DNA of 64,000 nt, from the NCBI GenBank assembly GCA_029261875.1, contig JAJDAL010000051.1, forward strand, positions 1 through 64,000, written 5' to 3'. The translations under genes and the position numbers were made by a program. Each line of letters opens with the position of its first letter. Positions within the stretch are counted from its first letter, which is position 1. Below, piece by piece: positions 33,549 to 42,639 of this stretch. The notes under the pieces were generated by a model, which saw only the letters and a program-made list of their open reading frames with translations, had not been told where the DNA came from and did no database searches. This DNA is from Deltaproteobacteria bacterium. GTDB taxonomy: Bacteria; Myxococcota_A; UBA9160; JAJDAL01.

Positions 33549-34316
33549 ATGTCGTTTTCAGGTCAGGTCGTGTTTGTCACCGGAGGTGGGAGCGGCATGG
33601 GACGCCTCGCCGCCCAGCGCATGGCGGAAGCCGGCGCGAAGGTTGCGGCGACCGACGTCAACGAAGCCGGGCTCGCCGAGACCGCCCGGGGGCACGAGGG
33701 CATTTTCACTTGGCGCCTGGACGTCACTGACAACCAGGCGGTGCTGGCAATCGTAAAAGAAGTCGAGGACCGCCTCGGCCCCATCGACCGGGTCTACAAC
33801 GCGGCCGCGATCATGCCCACCGGTCTCCTGATGGAACAGGACACCGAGACGATCCTGCGCGTCATGGAAATCGATTACAACGGAGTGGTTCACGTCGCGA
33901 AGGCGGTCCTCCCGGGCATGCTCGAGCGCGGGCGCGGCGACATGATCAACTTCGCCTCGATCGCCGGTTGGGGCCCCTCGCTCCACTTCGGCGCCTACAA
34001 CGCGGCGAAGTTCGCCGTGGTTGCGTTCAGCGAGGTCCTCTACCACGAGAACCGGGGCAAGGGCGTGCGGATCATCGCCGTATGCCCGCCGCCGGTCGCC
34101 ACCCCCCTGCTCGATCAGGCGACCTCGAAGCCCAAGGTGCTCGAACAAGCGGGCAAGCCGATCGAGCCGGGCCAGGTCCTCGACGCGATCGAGCGGGACC
34201 TCGACAAGGGAAAGGCGTTCTGTTTCCCGACCGCCCAGACGAAGTTCGCCCAGATTCTGCGGCGCTTCGTACCCGGGCTGGTGTGGTCTTGGGTGCACCG
34301 GATCGAGGACCACTGA
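33549..34316 (+). CDS. Short-chain dehydrogenase/reductase
   Basis: A 255-residue classical SDR. ATG 33549 is chosen for its strong AGGAGGAGG site; an upstream in-frame ATG would add a meaningless leader. The cofactor motif TGGGSGMG (11-18), the catalytic Ser in FASIAGWG, and YNAAK (Y150, K154) are all present. The acidic residue at the end of strand 2 (ATDVNE) favours NAD(H). It would oxidise a hydroxyacyl-CoA or alcohol produced by the hydratases or P450. It ends the plus-strand operon and converges with the thiolase. Confidence 0.92.
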   Translation: MSFSGQVVFVTGGGSGMGRLAAQRMAEAGAKVAATDVNEAGLAETARGHEGIFTWRLDVTDNQAVLAIVKEVEDRLGPIDRVYNAAAIMPTGLLMEQDTETILRVMEIDYNGVVHVAKAVLPGMLERGRGDMINFASIAGWGPSLHFGAYNAAKFAVVAFSEVLYHENRGKGVRIIAVCPPPVATPLLDQATSKPKVLEQAGKPIEPGQVLDAIERDLDKGKAFCFPTAQTKFAQILRRFVPGLVWSWVHRIEDH

Positions 34317-34333
34317 TCTTCGCGCCGCGTTCG

Positions 34334-35539
34334 CTAGGCGGTATTGCTCTCGAGGATGTGAACGCCACAGGCCGAAGCCAGGCCGATCACGTGGGCGAGT
34401 CCGACCTTCGCACCTTCGATCTGGCGGGGTCCGGCCTCGCCGCGCAGGTGGTGACAGACCTCCCACACATTGGCGATCCCCGTCGCCGCGATCGGGTGTC
34501 CCTTCGATTGCAGACCGCCCGAAACGTTCACGGGCATCGATCCCGTGCGCCAGGTCGCACCGGACTTGAAGAAGTCGACCGCGTTGCCCTCTTCGCACAG
34601 CATCAAATTGTCGTAGTGGACGAGTTCGGCGGTGGCGAAGCAGTCGTGCAATTCCACGAGGTCGAGATCCTCCGGGCCGACGCCCGCCTGTTCGTAGGCC
34701 TGCTTGGCGGCGGCGCGGGTCAGCGTATTCACGTTCGGCAGCACCTGACAGGCCTCTTCGTAGGGGTCGCTGGTCAGGATCGACGCCGAGACCTTGACCG
34801 CGCGGCGCTGTTGCTGCTGCGAGAGCGTCTTCAGCTTGGATCCACTCACCAGGACCGCTGCGGCAGCGCCGTCGCAATTCGCCGAGCACATCGGTCGCGT
34901 GTTGGGATAGGCGATCATGATGTCGCCCATGATCTGCTCGAGCGACATTTCCTTGGTGTACGCCGCCAACGGATTCAAGGTCGAGTGGAAGTGGTTCTTC
35001 CGCGAGATTTCCGCGAACAGCTCGAAGTTGGCGCCGCCGTATTTGTGGCCGTACTCCATGCCGATCTGCGCAAAGACGCCGGGCATGATGTCGGTGCCGA
35101 TGCGACCATCGACCCCCGCGACGGCTCCGTAGCGTCCCGAGCGTTCCCATGACTTGCCGTCACTCTTGCGCGAACCGCCTGCCAGGAGCCCTGCCCCGGC
35201 GAGCTTCTCGACCCCCACCGCCAGCCCGAAGTCGGATTCGCCCGCCTTGATCGACATGCCCACCACGCGCAGCGCCGTGGCGCCGGTCGCGCAGGCGTTG
35301 GAGACGTTGTAGGCGGGGATTCCGGTTTGACCGCAGGCCTTCTGGATCACCTGGGCGATGGGCAATGCCCCTCCCATCAAGTTGCCGGCAGAGATGATGT
35401 TCATGTCCTTCATCGTGACCCCGCCGTCCGCGAGTGCCGCGAGTGTGGCTTCCGTGGCGAGATCGACCGTGTCGAGCTCCTTGTGTTTTCCGAACTTGGT
35501 CATCTTGATGCCGAGAATGAAGACGTCTTCTGAGGCCAT
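34334..35539 (-). CDS. Thiolase-family acyltransferase / lipid-transfer-protein-like (SCP-x type)
   Basis: A 401-residue thiolase-fold protein. C83 in SNACATG is the nucleophile position, ELHDCF and GGLQSKGHPIAATG give the His motifs, and the C-terminal LASACGVHIL contains the last Cys region. This is the non-decarboxylating SCP-x/Ltp group, which includes thiolases and the aldolases that remove steroid side chains together with a DUF35 partner. Exactly such a partner is the next gene upstream on the same strand, 59 bp away, so the two probably form a complex. Confidence 0.9.
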   Translation of the reverse strand: MASEDVFILGIKMTKFGKHKELDTVDLATEATLAALADGGVTMKDMNIISAGNLMGGALPIAQVIQKACGQTGIPAYNVSNACATGATALRVVGMSIKAGESDFGLAVGVEKLAGAGLLAGGSRKSDGKSWERSGRYGAVAGVDGRIGTDIMPGVFAQIGMEYGHKYGGANFELFAEISRKNHFHSTLNPLAAYTKEMSLEQIMGDIMIAYPNTRPMCSANCDGAAAAVLVSGSKLKTLSQQQQRRAVKVSASILTSDPYEEACQVLPNVNTLTRAAAKQAYEQAGVGPEDLDLVELHDCFATAELVHYDNLMLCEEGNAVDFFKSGATWRTGSMPVNVSGGLQSKGHPIAATGIANVWEVCHHLRGEAGPRQIEGAKVGLAHVIGLASACGVHILESNTA

Positions 35540-35598
35540 GTGGGTTCTCCTGAAACGGTTGACGGTACGCTGAAGATTTCGTCCTGTGTGAGCGGGCC

Positions 35599-35994
35599 CT
35601 AAGCTGCCGGCTCGAAACCAAAATTGATGGCTTCGACCCCTTCTTCGTCCTTGCCGATCGGGAAAGTCGTCAGCTTGACGGGCATGCCGAGCTTCACGTG
35701 CTCCGGCGACGGCTCGACGTTCACGATATTCGCCCGGACACTCGTGCCACCACAGTCGACGATTCCGGAAACGAAGGGCACTTCGATCCCCGGGGCGGCG
35801 AAGGCGACGATCGTAAAGGTTCGCAGCTCCCCCTGAGTCGGCACGTCGACCGACTGAAATTCGGTTCCCGAACAGCCCGCACAGGCGTTCCTACGATCGA
35901 AGAAGCGCGCGCCGCAGGCTTTGCACTCCTGAGCAACGAGATGCGGATCGTCGCCCAGCACCAGGTAATTGACGAAGGGAATCGAGTCGGACAA
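35599..35994 (-). CDS. DUF35 OB-fold/zinc-ribbon protein, thiolase partner
   Basis: A 131-residue protein. The TTG at 35994 is chosen because GAGGAGG precedes it and the family N-terminus starts there; longer in-frame versions add an unrelated leader. The rubredoxin-like ribbon is C24-x2-C27 and C38-x2-C41 (CKACGARFFDRRNACAGC), followed by an OB-fold. In known pairs the DUF35 subunit binds acyl-CoA and completes the active site of an SCP-x-type thiolase, aldolase or hydratase. Its position directly before the thiolase agrees. Divergent from the FadR-type regulator. Confidence 0.9.
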   Translation of the reverse strand: MSDSIPFVNYLVLGDDPHLVAQECKACGARFFDRRNACAGCSGTEFQSVDVPTQGELRTFTIVAFAAPGIEVPFVSGIVDCGGTSVRANIVNVEPSPEHVKLGMPVKLTTFPIGKDEEGVEAINFGFEPAA

Positions 35995-36145
35995 TGGAGC
36001 CTCCTCGCGGCGACTGACACATCGGCCATCGCCGCACATGAACCATGAGTGTAAAGAATCTCGTGCGATGCGGGAGAGTTCCCCGACCTTCCGCCCGATG
36101 CCCGACGGGGCTTTCCGAACCATTGCAAACGCGTGCTGCGCTGGG

Positions 36146-36165
36146 TGATACTATGATACTAGTTA
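36146..36165. promoter_or_regulatory. Shared operator motif, copy 2, with tandem repeat
   Basis: TGATACTA occurs twice in tandem (36146-36153 and 36154-36161), and the second copy belongs to the 13-mer shared with 28236-28248. It lies in the divergent gap between the DUF35/thiolase operon and the FadR-type gene, 37 bp before the latter's ATG. Autoregulation and control of both halves of the island is the simplest reading. Confidence 0.65.
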
Positions 36166-36201
36166 CCCGGTCGTATATGGAACCAATGGAGGCGTCGGGA
36201 T

Positions 36202-36936
36202 ATGGGGGGCAAGCGGGCACCCGAACGCGCCGCCGTACGCATCGCCCGGAGGCTCGTGAGCGAGATCCGGCGCCGGCGCCTTCGTCCCGGCACGCAACTC
36301 GACTCCGAGCATCGGATGGTGGAAGTGTTCGGCGTGGCACGCGCCACCGTACGGGAGGCGCTCCGCTTTCTCGAACTTCAGGGCGCGCTGCGGATCAAGG
36401 CCGGCCCCGGAGGCGGCCCCGTCGTGAGCGTTCCGGGTGCCGATCACCTCGCGAGCGTTCTCTCACTCCATCTTCAATTCGCTGACGCCTCCTTCAGCTC
36501 CGTCGTGGATGCGCGCCGCACGATCTACCCGGTGCTGGCCTTTCAGGCCGCCGAGAACGCGAGCCGTCAGGACATTGCGATCTTGCAGGAGAGCATCGCG
36601 CGAATGCACGACTGCGTTCGCGATTCGGAGCTTTTCCGGGAGGAAGCCCGTCGTTTCCTGAGTCTCGTGGCCGCGGCGTCGGGCAACCGGGTCTTGGCCC
36701 TCCTGGTGGACGCGCTGCACCGCATGTCGGAGGGCGCCGGTGCCGCTTGGGACGAGAAACTGAGGCGGTCCGCCCTACGCGGCTACGAGAAGGCATTCCG
36801 GGCGATCGAAAACGGCGAGCCAGAAAAAGCGCGATCGATCATGGAAAAGTCGCTGACCGCCGCCGCGCGCTTTTGGGATCGAACGGCTCCCGATGAGCTG
36901 AAGAAACCGGTCGCATGGATCGAATCGGGTCGCTAG
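36202..36936 (+). CDS. FadR/GntR-family transcriptional regulator
   Basis: A 244-residue regulator. The N-terminal winged helix (about residues 10-78) shows the GntR pattern RRLRPGTQLDSEHRMVEVFG and VARATVREALRFLELQGALR, and a GPGGGPVV wing. The C-terminal part is an FCD-type helical ligand domain (SVVDARRTIYPVLAFQAAEN). FCD regulators respond to small organic acids or acyl-CoAs. It is divergent from DUF35-thiolase, and the 13-bp motif in front of it recurs at the ligase/amidohydrolase promoter, so it is probably the island's own repressor. Confidence 0.92.
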   Translation: MGGKRAPERAAVRIARRLVSEIRRRRLRPGTQLDSEHRMVEVFGVARATVREALRFLELQGALRIKAGPGGGPVVSVPGADHLASVLSLHLQFADASFSSVVDARRTIYPVLAFQAAENASRQDIAILQESIARMHDCVRDSELFREEARRFLSLVAAASGNRVLALLVDALHRMSEGAGAAWDEKLRRSALRGYEKAFRAIENGEPEKARSIMEKSLTAAARFWDRTAPDELKKPVAWIESGR

Positions 36937-36999
36937 CGGCTCCTGCATTCTACGCCCGTCAAGCGGGTCGCTGAGAGGCACCTTCATGGTCGACCAAAG

Positions 37000-38332
37000 A
37001 TGAATCACTCCGGTGCCTTCAGCCTGCTTGCTACGGTGCTCCACACCCTTGTGTTCCTACTTGCGCTGTGCGCGACGGCAACGCGTCCAGCGGCGCAACT
37101 CGACGCGGTCCCCGAGTCGGCCGGTCTGCGCCAGGGCGAGATCGTATCGTTCGCGCAAGTGCATCGACTGCGGCCGTATCTCCCGCCCGAGCTGTGGCCG
37201 CACCGCAACTTCATTTTCTTCGAAGGGATGGAGCTCGAAATCGGACCGGCCTTTCGCGACTACTCTCCTCCCCCGATTTACCAGCGTGCGACCGAACAAT
37301 TCCGCGGCCAGGCACGCATCGGTGCCGACGGCAGCCTCGAGAACTACACCTCCGGACAACCGTTTCCCATGCAGGAAATTGATTGCGCGGGCGACCCGCA
37401 CGCGGGCGCGAAGATCATCTGGAACTTCGACTACCGCTGGCAGGGCGCCGGAGCGGCAGCCCACGGCTATTACTCCTACTGGGACCGCGGCGAACAGCTT
37501 CCGCTCTTCTACGAGGGAACGGCAAGGCAAGTCTGGCTCTCGCATCGCCCGGAAGCCGAACACGCGGATCTCGGCGGCGATGTATTTCGCGGTGAAACGC
37601 GCAAGCTCGCCTATGGGGTCGAACATGGCGCCATTCGATGCCAAGGGCATCACGCTCATCAATTATCGCTACAAGTCGGCCGACGGACCGAGATCCGAGG
37701 CACGCAACGACGACACCTGGGTCTACGTCCCGACGCTCCGTCGCGTCCGGCGCATCTCACTCGCGCAACGGACCGACGCCGTATCGGGAACCGACTTCAC
37801 CTTCGACGATTTCGCGGGTTTCTTCGGCATCCCCCCCCAATACGAATGGGAGTGCCTGGGTGAGATGGACCTCATCGCGCCCGTCAATTCGAAGATCAAA
37901 GCCTATCCCTACACACGCGAACACAACTTCGGGCCCTACGGCCTCTCCTTCGCAAGCGATCGCTGGGAGCTGCGCCACGCCTTGCGAATCCAGTTCCGGC
38001 CCAAGAACGCGGACCACCCCTACACGAGGAAGACGCTCTACGTCGACGCCAACACCGCCGAGATCCTCTACTCGTTCGCCTACGACCAGAAGGAAGAATT
38101 GTGGAAGATCATCTACCACAACAAACGTTGGAGCGAAGATGGACACGAGTTCTACAAAGCCTGGGATGAAGTTCCGGAACCCCGGGACAGCGTCACCGTC
38201 GCGGATGTGGTGATCAACGTACAGACCGGGACCGGGAACCGAATCGAATTTTGGGACGCCCACGGAACGCCGCTCAACAAGGGCAGTATTCGGCGCTACA
38301 TCGACGTCGGTCGGCTCACACGAGGGCGATGA
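37000..38332 (+). pseudogene. DUF1329 periplasmic protein, frameshifted
   Basis: Two overlapping frames together make one full-length DUF1329 protein. The first (ATG 37000) has a signal peptide and runs through IDCAGDPHAGAKIIWNFDYRWQG-type sequence to GGDVFRGETRKLAYGVE. The second carries on from APFDAKGITLINYRYKSADG (37628 on) to VGRLTRGR. The switch is at about 37621-37627: removing one base near GAACATG restores the family sequence. DUF1329 proteins are LolA/LolB-like and pair with the DUF1302 barrel, which follows 4 bp downstream. Either a recent mutation or a sequencing error is possible; the downstream partner is intact. Confidence 0.8.
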
Positions 38333-38336
38333 AACC

Positions 38337-41261
38337 ATGCGCACGGTTGCTCTCCTGTTTCTGTCGATCGCTGCGTTCGGCAGCCTGGAGAGTTCCGCGC
38401 AACCCGTACTCGTGTCGCCCGATTCCAGCCGGTTCCAGGTGAACGGTGCCGTGGAGATGCAGATTCGAGCGCTGGCCGAAGATTTCCAAACCGACCGCGC
38501 GTACCTCAGCCAGTGGGCGTGGATCTTGAACCTCGAATCCGAACTCGACATCGCACCGGATGGATGGGGCCCTTTCGATGCGATCAGTGCGTTTGCGCGC
38601 ATCGAGATGCGTTACGAATGCCTCTGGACCGGCTGTGGCGCCGCCAACACCTGGCGCCACTTCGGCGACCGTGCCACGCGAGCTCCCGCCCGCAATTGGG
38701 CGAACGCGGGCAACGAACGCTTCGTCGGAGGAATCGACCTCGAGGCCCAGGGCGTCCCGCGCGGCCGGGTCCACAGCGACAACCTCAACCTGCTCGACAT
38801 CAGCAACACCCCGCGCTTCGATCTCGTTTACGACGTCGGCATCTCACGATCAGGCATCCTGGAAACACTCGGCCCGCTCGCCGACGACCTGTTCACCTTC
38901 AAACGAATCGACGGACCGCGCGAGTCCCTGGCCTTCCCTCTGGGCCCGTGGCACCCCTCCTCTGAGATCGACCCCATCGGATCCCTGGCGGAAAAAGAGT
39001 CCTTCGTGATCCCCCTGCCTCTACGCCCACAAACCTCGAGCCTCTTCACACCATCGGCCGAGCTGCGTCGGAAGGAAGCCGACTTCGACTCCTTCGATCA
39101 GAACTTCCGCGAATCCGAACTCGCGTTGAATCACGGGGGGAGCCAGGACGAGTGGGAACTGAAGGAGCTGTATCTCGACCTGGATCTGTTGGACGGTCGA
39201 CTGTGGGTACGCGCGGGCAAGCAGAACATCGTCTGGGGAAAAACCGAACTCTTCCGAACCACCGATCAATTCAACCCAGTCGACATCGCGCTCGCTTCGC
39301 TGCCGGGACTGGAGGAAAGCCGCATCGCGCTGTGGTCGGTCCGCGGAGTCTGGTCGTTCTGGGACGTCGGCCCCGTACGAGACCTGCGCGTCGAACTGGC
39401 CGCAAACTTCGACGACTTCGAGCCCATCGACACCGGTCGCTGCGGCGAGCCCTACACGGTCTGGATCGTCTGCGGAAAGACGACGGCTCTTTGGGCGCAC
39501 GGCGTACTGGGCGGAGGCCTGGCCGGTGAGCAACACCCGCCCGACCCCTGGGAAAACATAGGAGGTCTCGAGGGTGGCGTGCGCGTTGAATTCCGCTGGA
39601 ATCGTTTCAGCTTCGCGATCACGGACTTCTACGGATTCGACGACATTCCTTCGATCGAACTATTCAACACCTACGAGCGAAAGGTCGATCCCCTGACCGG
39701 GCGCCCGCTGGATTCCCGGGGTCAACCCCTCACTCCCGGCAACGCACTGGAATTCGCTTCGGGAAACCGTCAGAGCTTCGATTTCGGCTGCCGCGCGGCT
39801 CGCGGTTTCGGGGAGAACGCCCTGCTGGCGCTCACCGGCGGCATGGGAACGATCCCGGACCTCAGCCAGCGATGTATTCCCGATGTCCTCAACGAGACCA
39901 ACCCGGTCACGCTCGTCACCGCGGTCGCTTCGCTTTCCTCGACGATTCCGAACGTCGCTGGCGCAACGCTTTCCGGGCAACTCGCCGGAGATTTGGTCAT
40001 CGAAGGCGCGCTCAACGGCCTCGATGCCGCGATCGCGATCCTCGGAGCGCTACCCAACCACCTGGCCGACCTCAATCGCGACGCCTTGGACGGGGTCCAT
40101 GGTGGCGGAACCTTCGGAACGGACTGCCCCGTGGCAATGCTCCTCGGCGCGATTCTGTGTCCCATCGTTTCGGATGACAACCTGAGCTTCTATCTCTCGG
40201 ACGAGCAAGAAGCGCTGCTGGGCTGTGGCCCTTTTTATCTGACGGATTGCGACGTCGACGGAATCGATGTCTTCAACTCGGAAGCCAGCGTCCTGCTCCA
40301 ATCCTTTCCCGGTTTCGAGAACAACCCGATCGCGACGCGGTTCGTCAACGGCCGCGTCCTCATCCTACCGGGAGCGCGGGGTCCCGCTGACGTGGGGTAC
40401 GATCCGAGCGTGGACGGAACGCCCCCTGCGGGTTTTGCCAACGAGATGGCCGCAGTCTCTTCCAACCTGGCCAAAACCATCGGCGTGCTCGGAATCGCCG
40501 AGGGGGATACGGGCTGCCAGCTCGACGACCTCGCCACCTGCGCGGCCATTCGTTTGGTGGTTGGCCTCTCCGGCTCCCAGCGACCCGAGCTGCGATCCGG
40601 CGGAAACGGCAGCTACGGACGACGCGACTGGGGCTGGCACGGTGGCGGTGAAGCGCAGATCACCTACCCAAAACGGAACGTCCTGGGTTTCGCCACGGAT
40701 TTCACCGAAGACCTGACGAAGACGAGTTGGGGATTCGAGTTCACCTGGCTTCACAAAGCCCCCTTCGCGAGCAACACGTCGGCGGACCTGCTTCAAAAAC
40801 GGGATCTCCTGAATCTGACCATCTCCGTGGACCGCCCGACTTTCGTGAACTTCCTCAATGCGAACCGGACGTTCTTCCTGAATTCACAGGTCTTCATTCG
40901 CTACGTGCCCGACTACAACCGGAGCTTCGACATCAATGGTCCCGTGTCGGTCCTCGCGACCTTTGCCATTGCGACCGGCTATTTCCAGGACCGGCTCTTG
41001 CCGGCCTTCGTCTTCGTCCAGGACTTCCGGTCGAATTCCGGCGGCGTACTCGCCCAGCTGACATACCGCCCCAACAGCGTCTTCTCCATTACCTTTGGCG
41101 TCATTGGTCTACACGGCAAGCCGCAGGACAACCGCATTCCAAGAGTCCCGCTTCAGCTCTTCGACACCCAGAGCACCTTCGACGTCGGCACCCGGTTCGA
41201 GGGACTCTCCGCCATCGCCGAGCGCGACGAGCTTTTCCTGACGCTGCGGTACACGTTTTAG
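38337..41261 (+). CDS. DUF1302 outer-membrane beta-barrel protein
   Basis: A 974-residue exported protein. The signal peptide ends near SSAQ and the final residue is Phe in LFLTLRYTF, as in outer-membrane barrels. The family hallmarks ELYLDLDLLDGRLWVRAGKQNIVWGKTE and FRTTDQFNPVDIA are clear. An unusually long insert (about 480-770) has several Cys and a proline/glycine-rich segment. DUF1302 with DUF1329 usually accompanies an RND exporter and is found in degraders of hydrophobic compounds; here no RND gene is in view. With the neighbouring catabolic island, uptake or export of a hydrophobic substrate is a fair inference. Confidence 0.88.
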   Translation: MRTVALLFLSIAAFGSLESSAQPVLVSPDSSRFQVNGAVEMQIRALAEDFQTDRAYLSQWAWILNLESELDIAPDGWGPFDAISAFARIEMRYECLWTGCGAANTWRHFGDRATRAPARNWANAGNERFVGGIDLEAQGVPRGRVHSDNLNLLDISNTPRFDLVYDVGISRSGILETLGPLADDLFTFKRIDGPRESLAFPLGPWHPSSEIDPIGSLAEKESFVIPLPLRPQTSSLFTPSAELRRKEADFDSFDQNFRESELALNHGGSQDEWELKELYLDLDLLDGRLWVRAGKQNIVWGKTELFRTTDQFNPVDIALASLPGLEESRIALWSVRGVWSFWDVGPVRDLRVELAANFDDFEPIDTGRCGEPYTVWIVCGKTTALWAHGVLGGGLAGEQHPPDPWENIGGLEGGVRVEFRWNRFSFAITDFYGFDDIPSIELFNTYERKVDPLTGRPLDSRGQPLTPGNALEFASGNRQSFDFGCRAARGFGENALLALTGGMGTIPDLSQRCIPDVLNETNPVTLVTAVASLSSTIPNVAGATLSGQLAGDLVIEGALNGLDAAIAILGALPNHLADLNRDALDGVHGGGTFGTDCPVAMLLGAILCPIVSDDNLSFYLSDEQEALLGCGPFYLTDCDVDGIDVFNSEASVLLQSFPGFENNPIATRFVNGRVLILPGARGPADVGYDPSVDGTPPAGFANEMAAVSSNLAKTIGVLGIAEGDTGCQLDDLATCAAIRLVVGLSGSQRPELRSGGNGSYGRRDWGWHGGGEAQITYPKRNVLGFATDFTEDLTKTSWGFEFTWLHKAPFASNTSADLLQKRDLLNLTISVDRPTFVNFLNANRTFFLNSQVFIRYVPDYNRSFDINGPVSVLATFAIATGYFQDRLLPAFVFVQDFRSNSGGVLAQLTYRPNSVFSITFGVIGLHGKPQDNRIPRVPLQLFDTQSTFDVGTRFEGLSAIAERDELFLTLRYTF

Positions 41262-41329
41262 GATGGACGCTCCATGGCAGACGGCATGCCGAAGAAGCGT
41301 CTCCGCGCTTCGGCCGCCCCTCTGCGCCG

Positions 41330-41590
41330 AGCCTGGCTCCGGGCGACATCGACCTCTCCGATCCCAAGACCTTCCTCACGGGTGCGCGTCTACGAGGGCG
41401 ACGACACGACAGGTTGACCGCGCATCGCGGAATGAACATCGGTGGCGCGGAATTCGTGGCTGCTCTCGACGACGCGATGGAGGCGCTCGACAAGAATGGG
41501 ATCGCTCAGAGGGAGAAGGAAGAAGTCCTCTTCTTCTTGTACGGCCCAAAAAACGAGGTCATGAAGCGTTGCCCCACGAGGCAGACGTCC
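41330..41590 (+). pseudogene. Decayed truncated hemoglobin (C-terminal remnant)
   Basis: Pieces in two frames read like the second half of a group 1 truncated hemoglobin: DLSDPKTFLTG, then RVYEGDDTTG in another frame, then LTAHRGMNIGGAEFVAALDD and KEEVLFFLYGPKNEVM in the first. The HRGMNI and EVLxxLxxxKxEV patterns are the strongest. The N-terminal half with the distal-site helices is not found. No ribosome site is evident and two frame changes are required, so this is a relic. Confidence 0.45.
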
Positions 41591-42100
41591 CTACGCCTTG
41601 GGTTCATCGCCAAGCCGGACGAGCAGCAGGCGGAAAAACATGAGCGATGCCATGGCGAGTAGCCACGTCATTCCTGCGACGACCGGACCGAAGGAAACCG
41701 GGCGGGGCCAACCCATCAGATTCAGGGCGTTCCAGATCAAAAAGAAAACGCCCCCACCCAGCGAGATCAACCAAATTACGGGGCTGAGACTCCTCCTGGC
41801 CTTGGGCGACATTCGTCGGGCGTACACGATCGCGGCACCGCTGTTCGCCAACAGGGAAACGATGAACGCGATTCCCGCGATGCGCCACGTTTCTTCGCCC
41901 TTGATCCCGAAGCTCGCCAGGATCACGGGAAGCAGGCCGAGGAACGCCGGAATCAGCGCACCCATGAGCAGCTGGATCACACGAAACCGGTCGTAGTCGC
42001 CGAGCCGTCCCGAGCGTTGCGCAAATGCCACGACGACGCCGGAGAACCCCGCCAGCCCGACCCCAAACTCGACGAAAACCGAGAGATCGAGATCGCTCAA
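41591..42100 (-). CDS. Four-TM membrane protein, paralog 1
   Basis: A 169-residue integral membrane protein of unknown function with four predicted TM segments and a short basic tail. The N-terminus EFGVGLAGFSGVVVAF and the loop around EETWRIAGIAF recur in the next two genes on the same strand. ATG 42100 overlaps the stop of paralog 2 by 4 nt. No charged residue pattern suggests a pump or enzyme. Confidence 0.75.
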   Translation of the reverse strand: MSDLDLSVFVEFGVGLAGFSGVVVAFAQRSGRLGDYDRFRVIQLLMGALIPAFLGLLPVILASFGIKGEETWRIAGIAFIVSLLANSGAAIVYARRMSPKARRSLSPVIWLISLGGGVFFLIWNALNLMGWPRPVSFGPVVAGMTWLLAMASLMFFRLLLVRLGDEPKA

Positions 42101-42636
42101 ATGCCACCCGACGGCGAGTCATCCGCGCCCGCCAAAGCGATGAACAGCGCAATCAGATACGCACCCGCCAGATAGAGCATCGCGTAGAGTGCGGCCAGGT
42201 ACACTCCTGCCCGCACACCTGCCACAAGACTCGCGTCCACCGCAACGAGGAGTAAGGCGACGATGACGGGAATGTGAACGACGAGGTTGTTCCAAAAGAG
42301 AGGTCGGGAGAAAGGTCGCGTTCCCGATCGGGAGAGCCGGACCCCGATCAACGTACCCTGAAGCCCAAAACCGCCCCACGCGATCAGGTAGAGAAGCGCG
42401 GAGATGCGCCACGTAAACTCTTCGCCCGCACCGAACACCACAGGCAGGGTCGGAAATAACGCGAACGCGGCTGTGATCAGACTGAGGAGCAGCATGTCGC
42501 GGAACCGGACGACGTCGAACTCGCGCTGGGTCTTTGCGAGACGCTGCGAGACCACGGTCACGAGGCCGGCGAATCCAGCGAAAGTGACTGCGACTTCGGC
42601 AACGGTGAACAAGAAATCGTCGATCGGCGGTTGCAT
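42097..42636 (-). CDS. Four-TM membrane protein, paralog 2
   Basis: A 179-residue relative of the adjacent gene: VAEVAVTFAGFAGLVTVV at the N-terminus, EEFTWRISALLYLIAW in the middle, four TM segments. It overlaps paralog 1 by 4 nt and is 3 bp from paralog 3, so translation is probably coupled. Function unknown. Confidence 0.75.
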   Translation of the reverse strand: MQPPIDDFLFTVAEVAVTFAGFAGLVTVVSQRLAKTQREFDVVRFRDMLLLSLITAAFALFPTLPVVFGAGEEFTWRISALLYLIAWGGFGLQGTLIGVRLSRSGTRPFSRPLFWNNLVVHIPVIVALLLVAVDASLVAGVRAGVYLAALYAMLYLAGAYLIALFIALAGADDSPSGGI

Positions 42637-42639
42637 GAA

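Noticed and set aside
33558..35150. 530-residue open frame on the minus strand across the SDR and thiolase
   Set aside because: It is antisense to the SDR and out of frame with the thiolase, is very Arg-rich, and both real genes carry clear motifs. It is a GC-skew shadow.
41262..41430. Second in-frame UGA selenocysteine candidate near the globin relic
   Set aside because: The TGA after GDDTTG is followed by another stop and needs a frame change, and no SECIS-like hairpin was seen. It is decay, not recoding.
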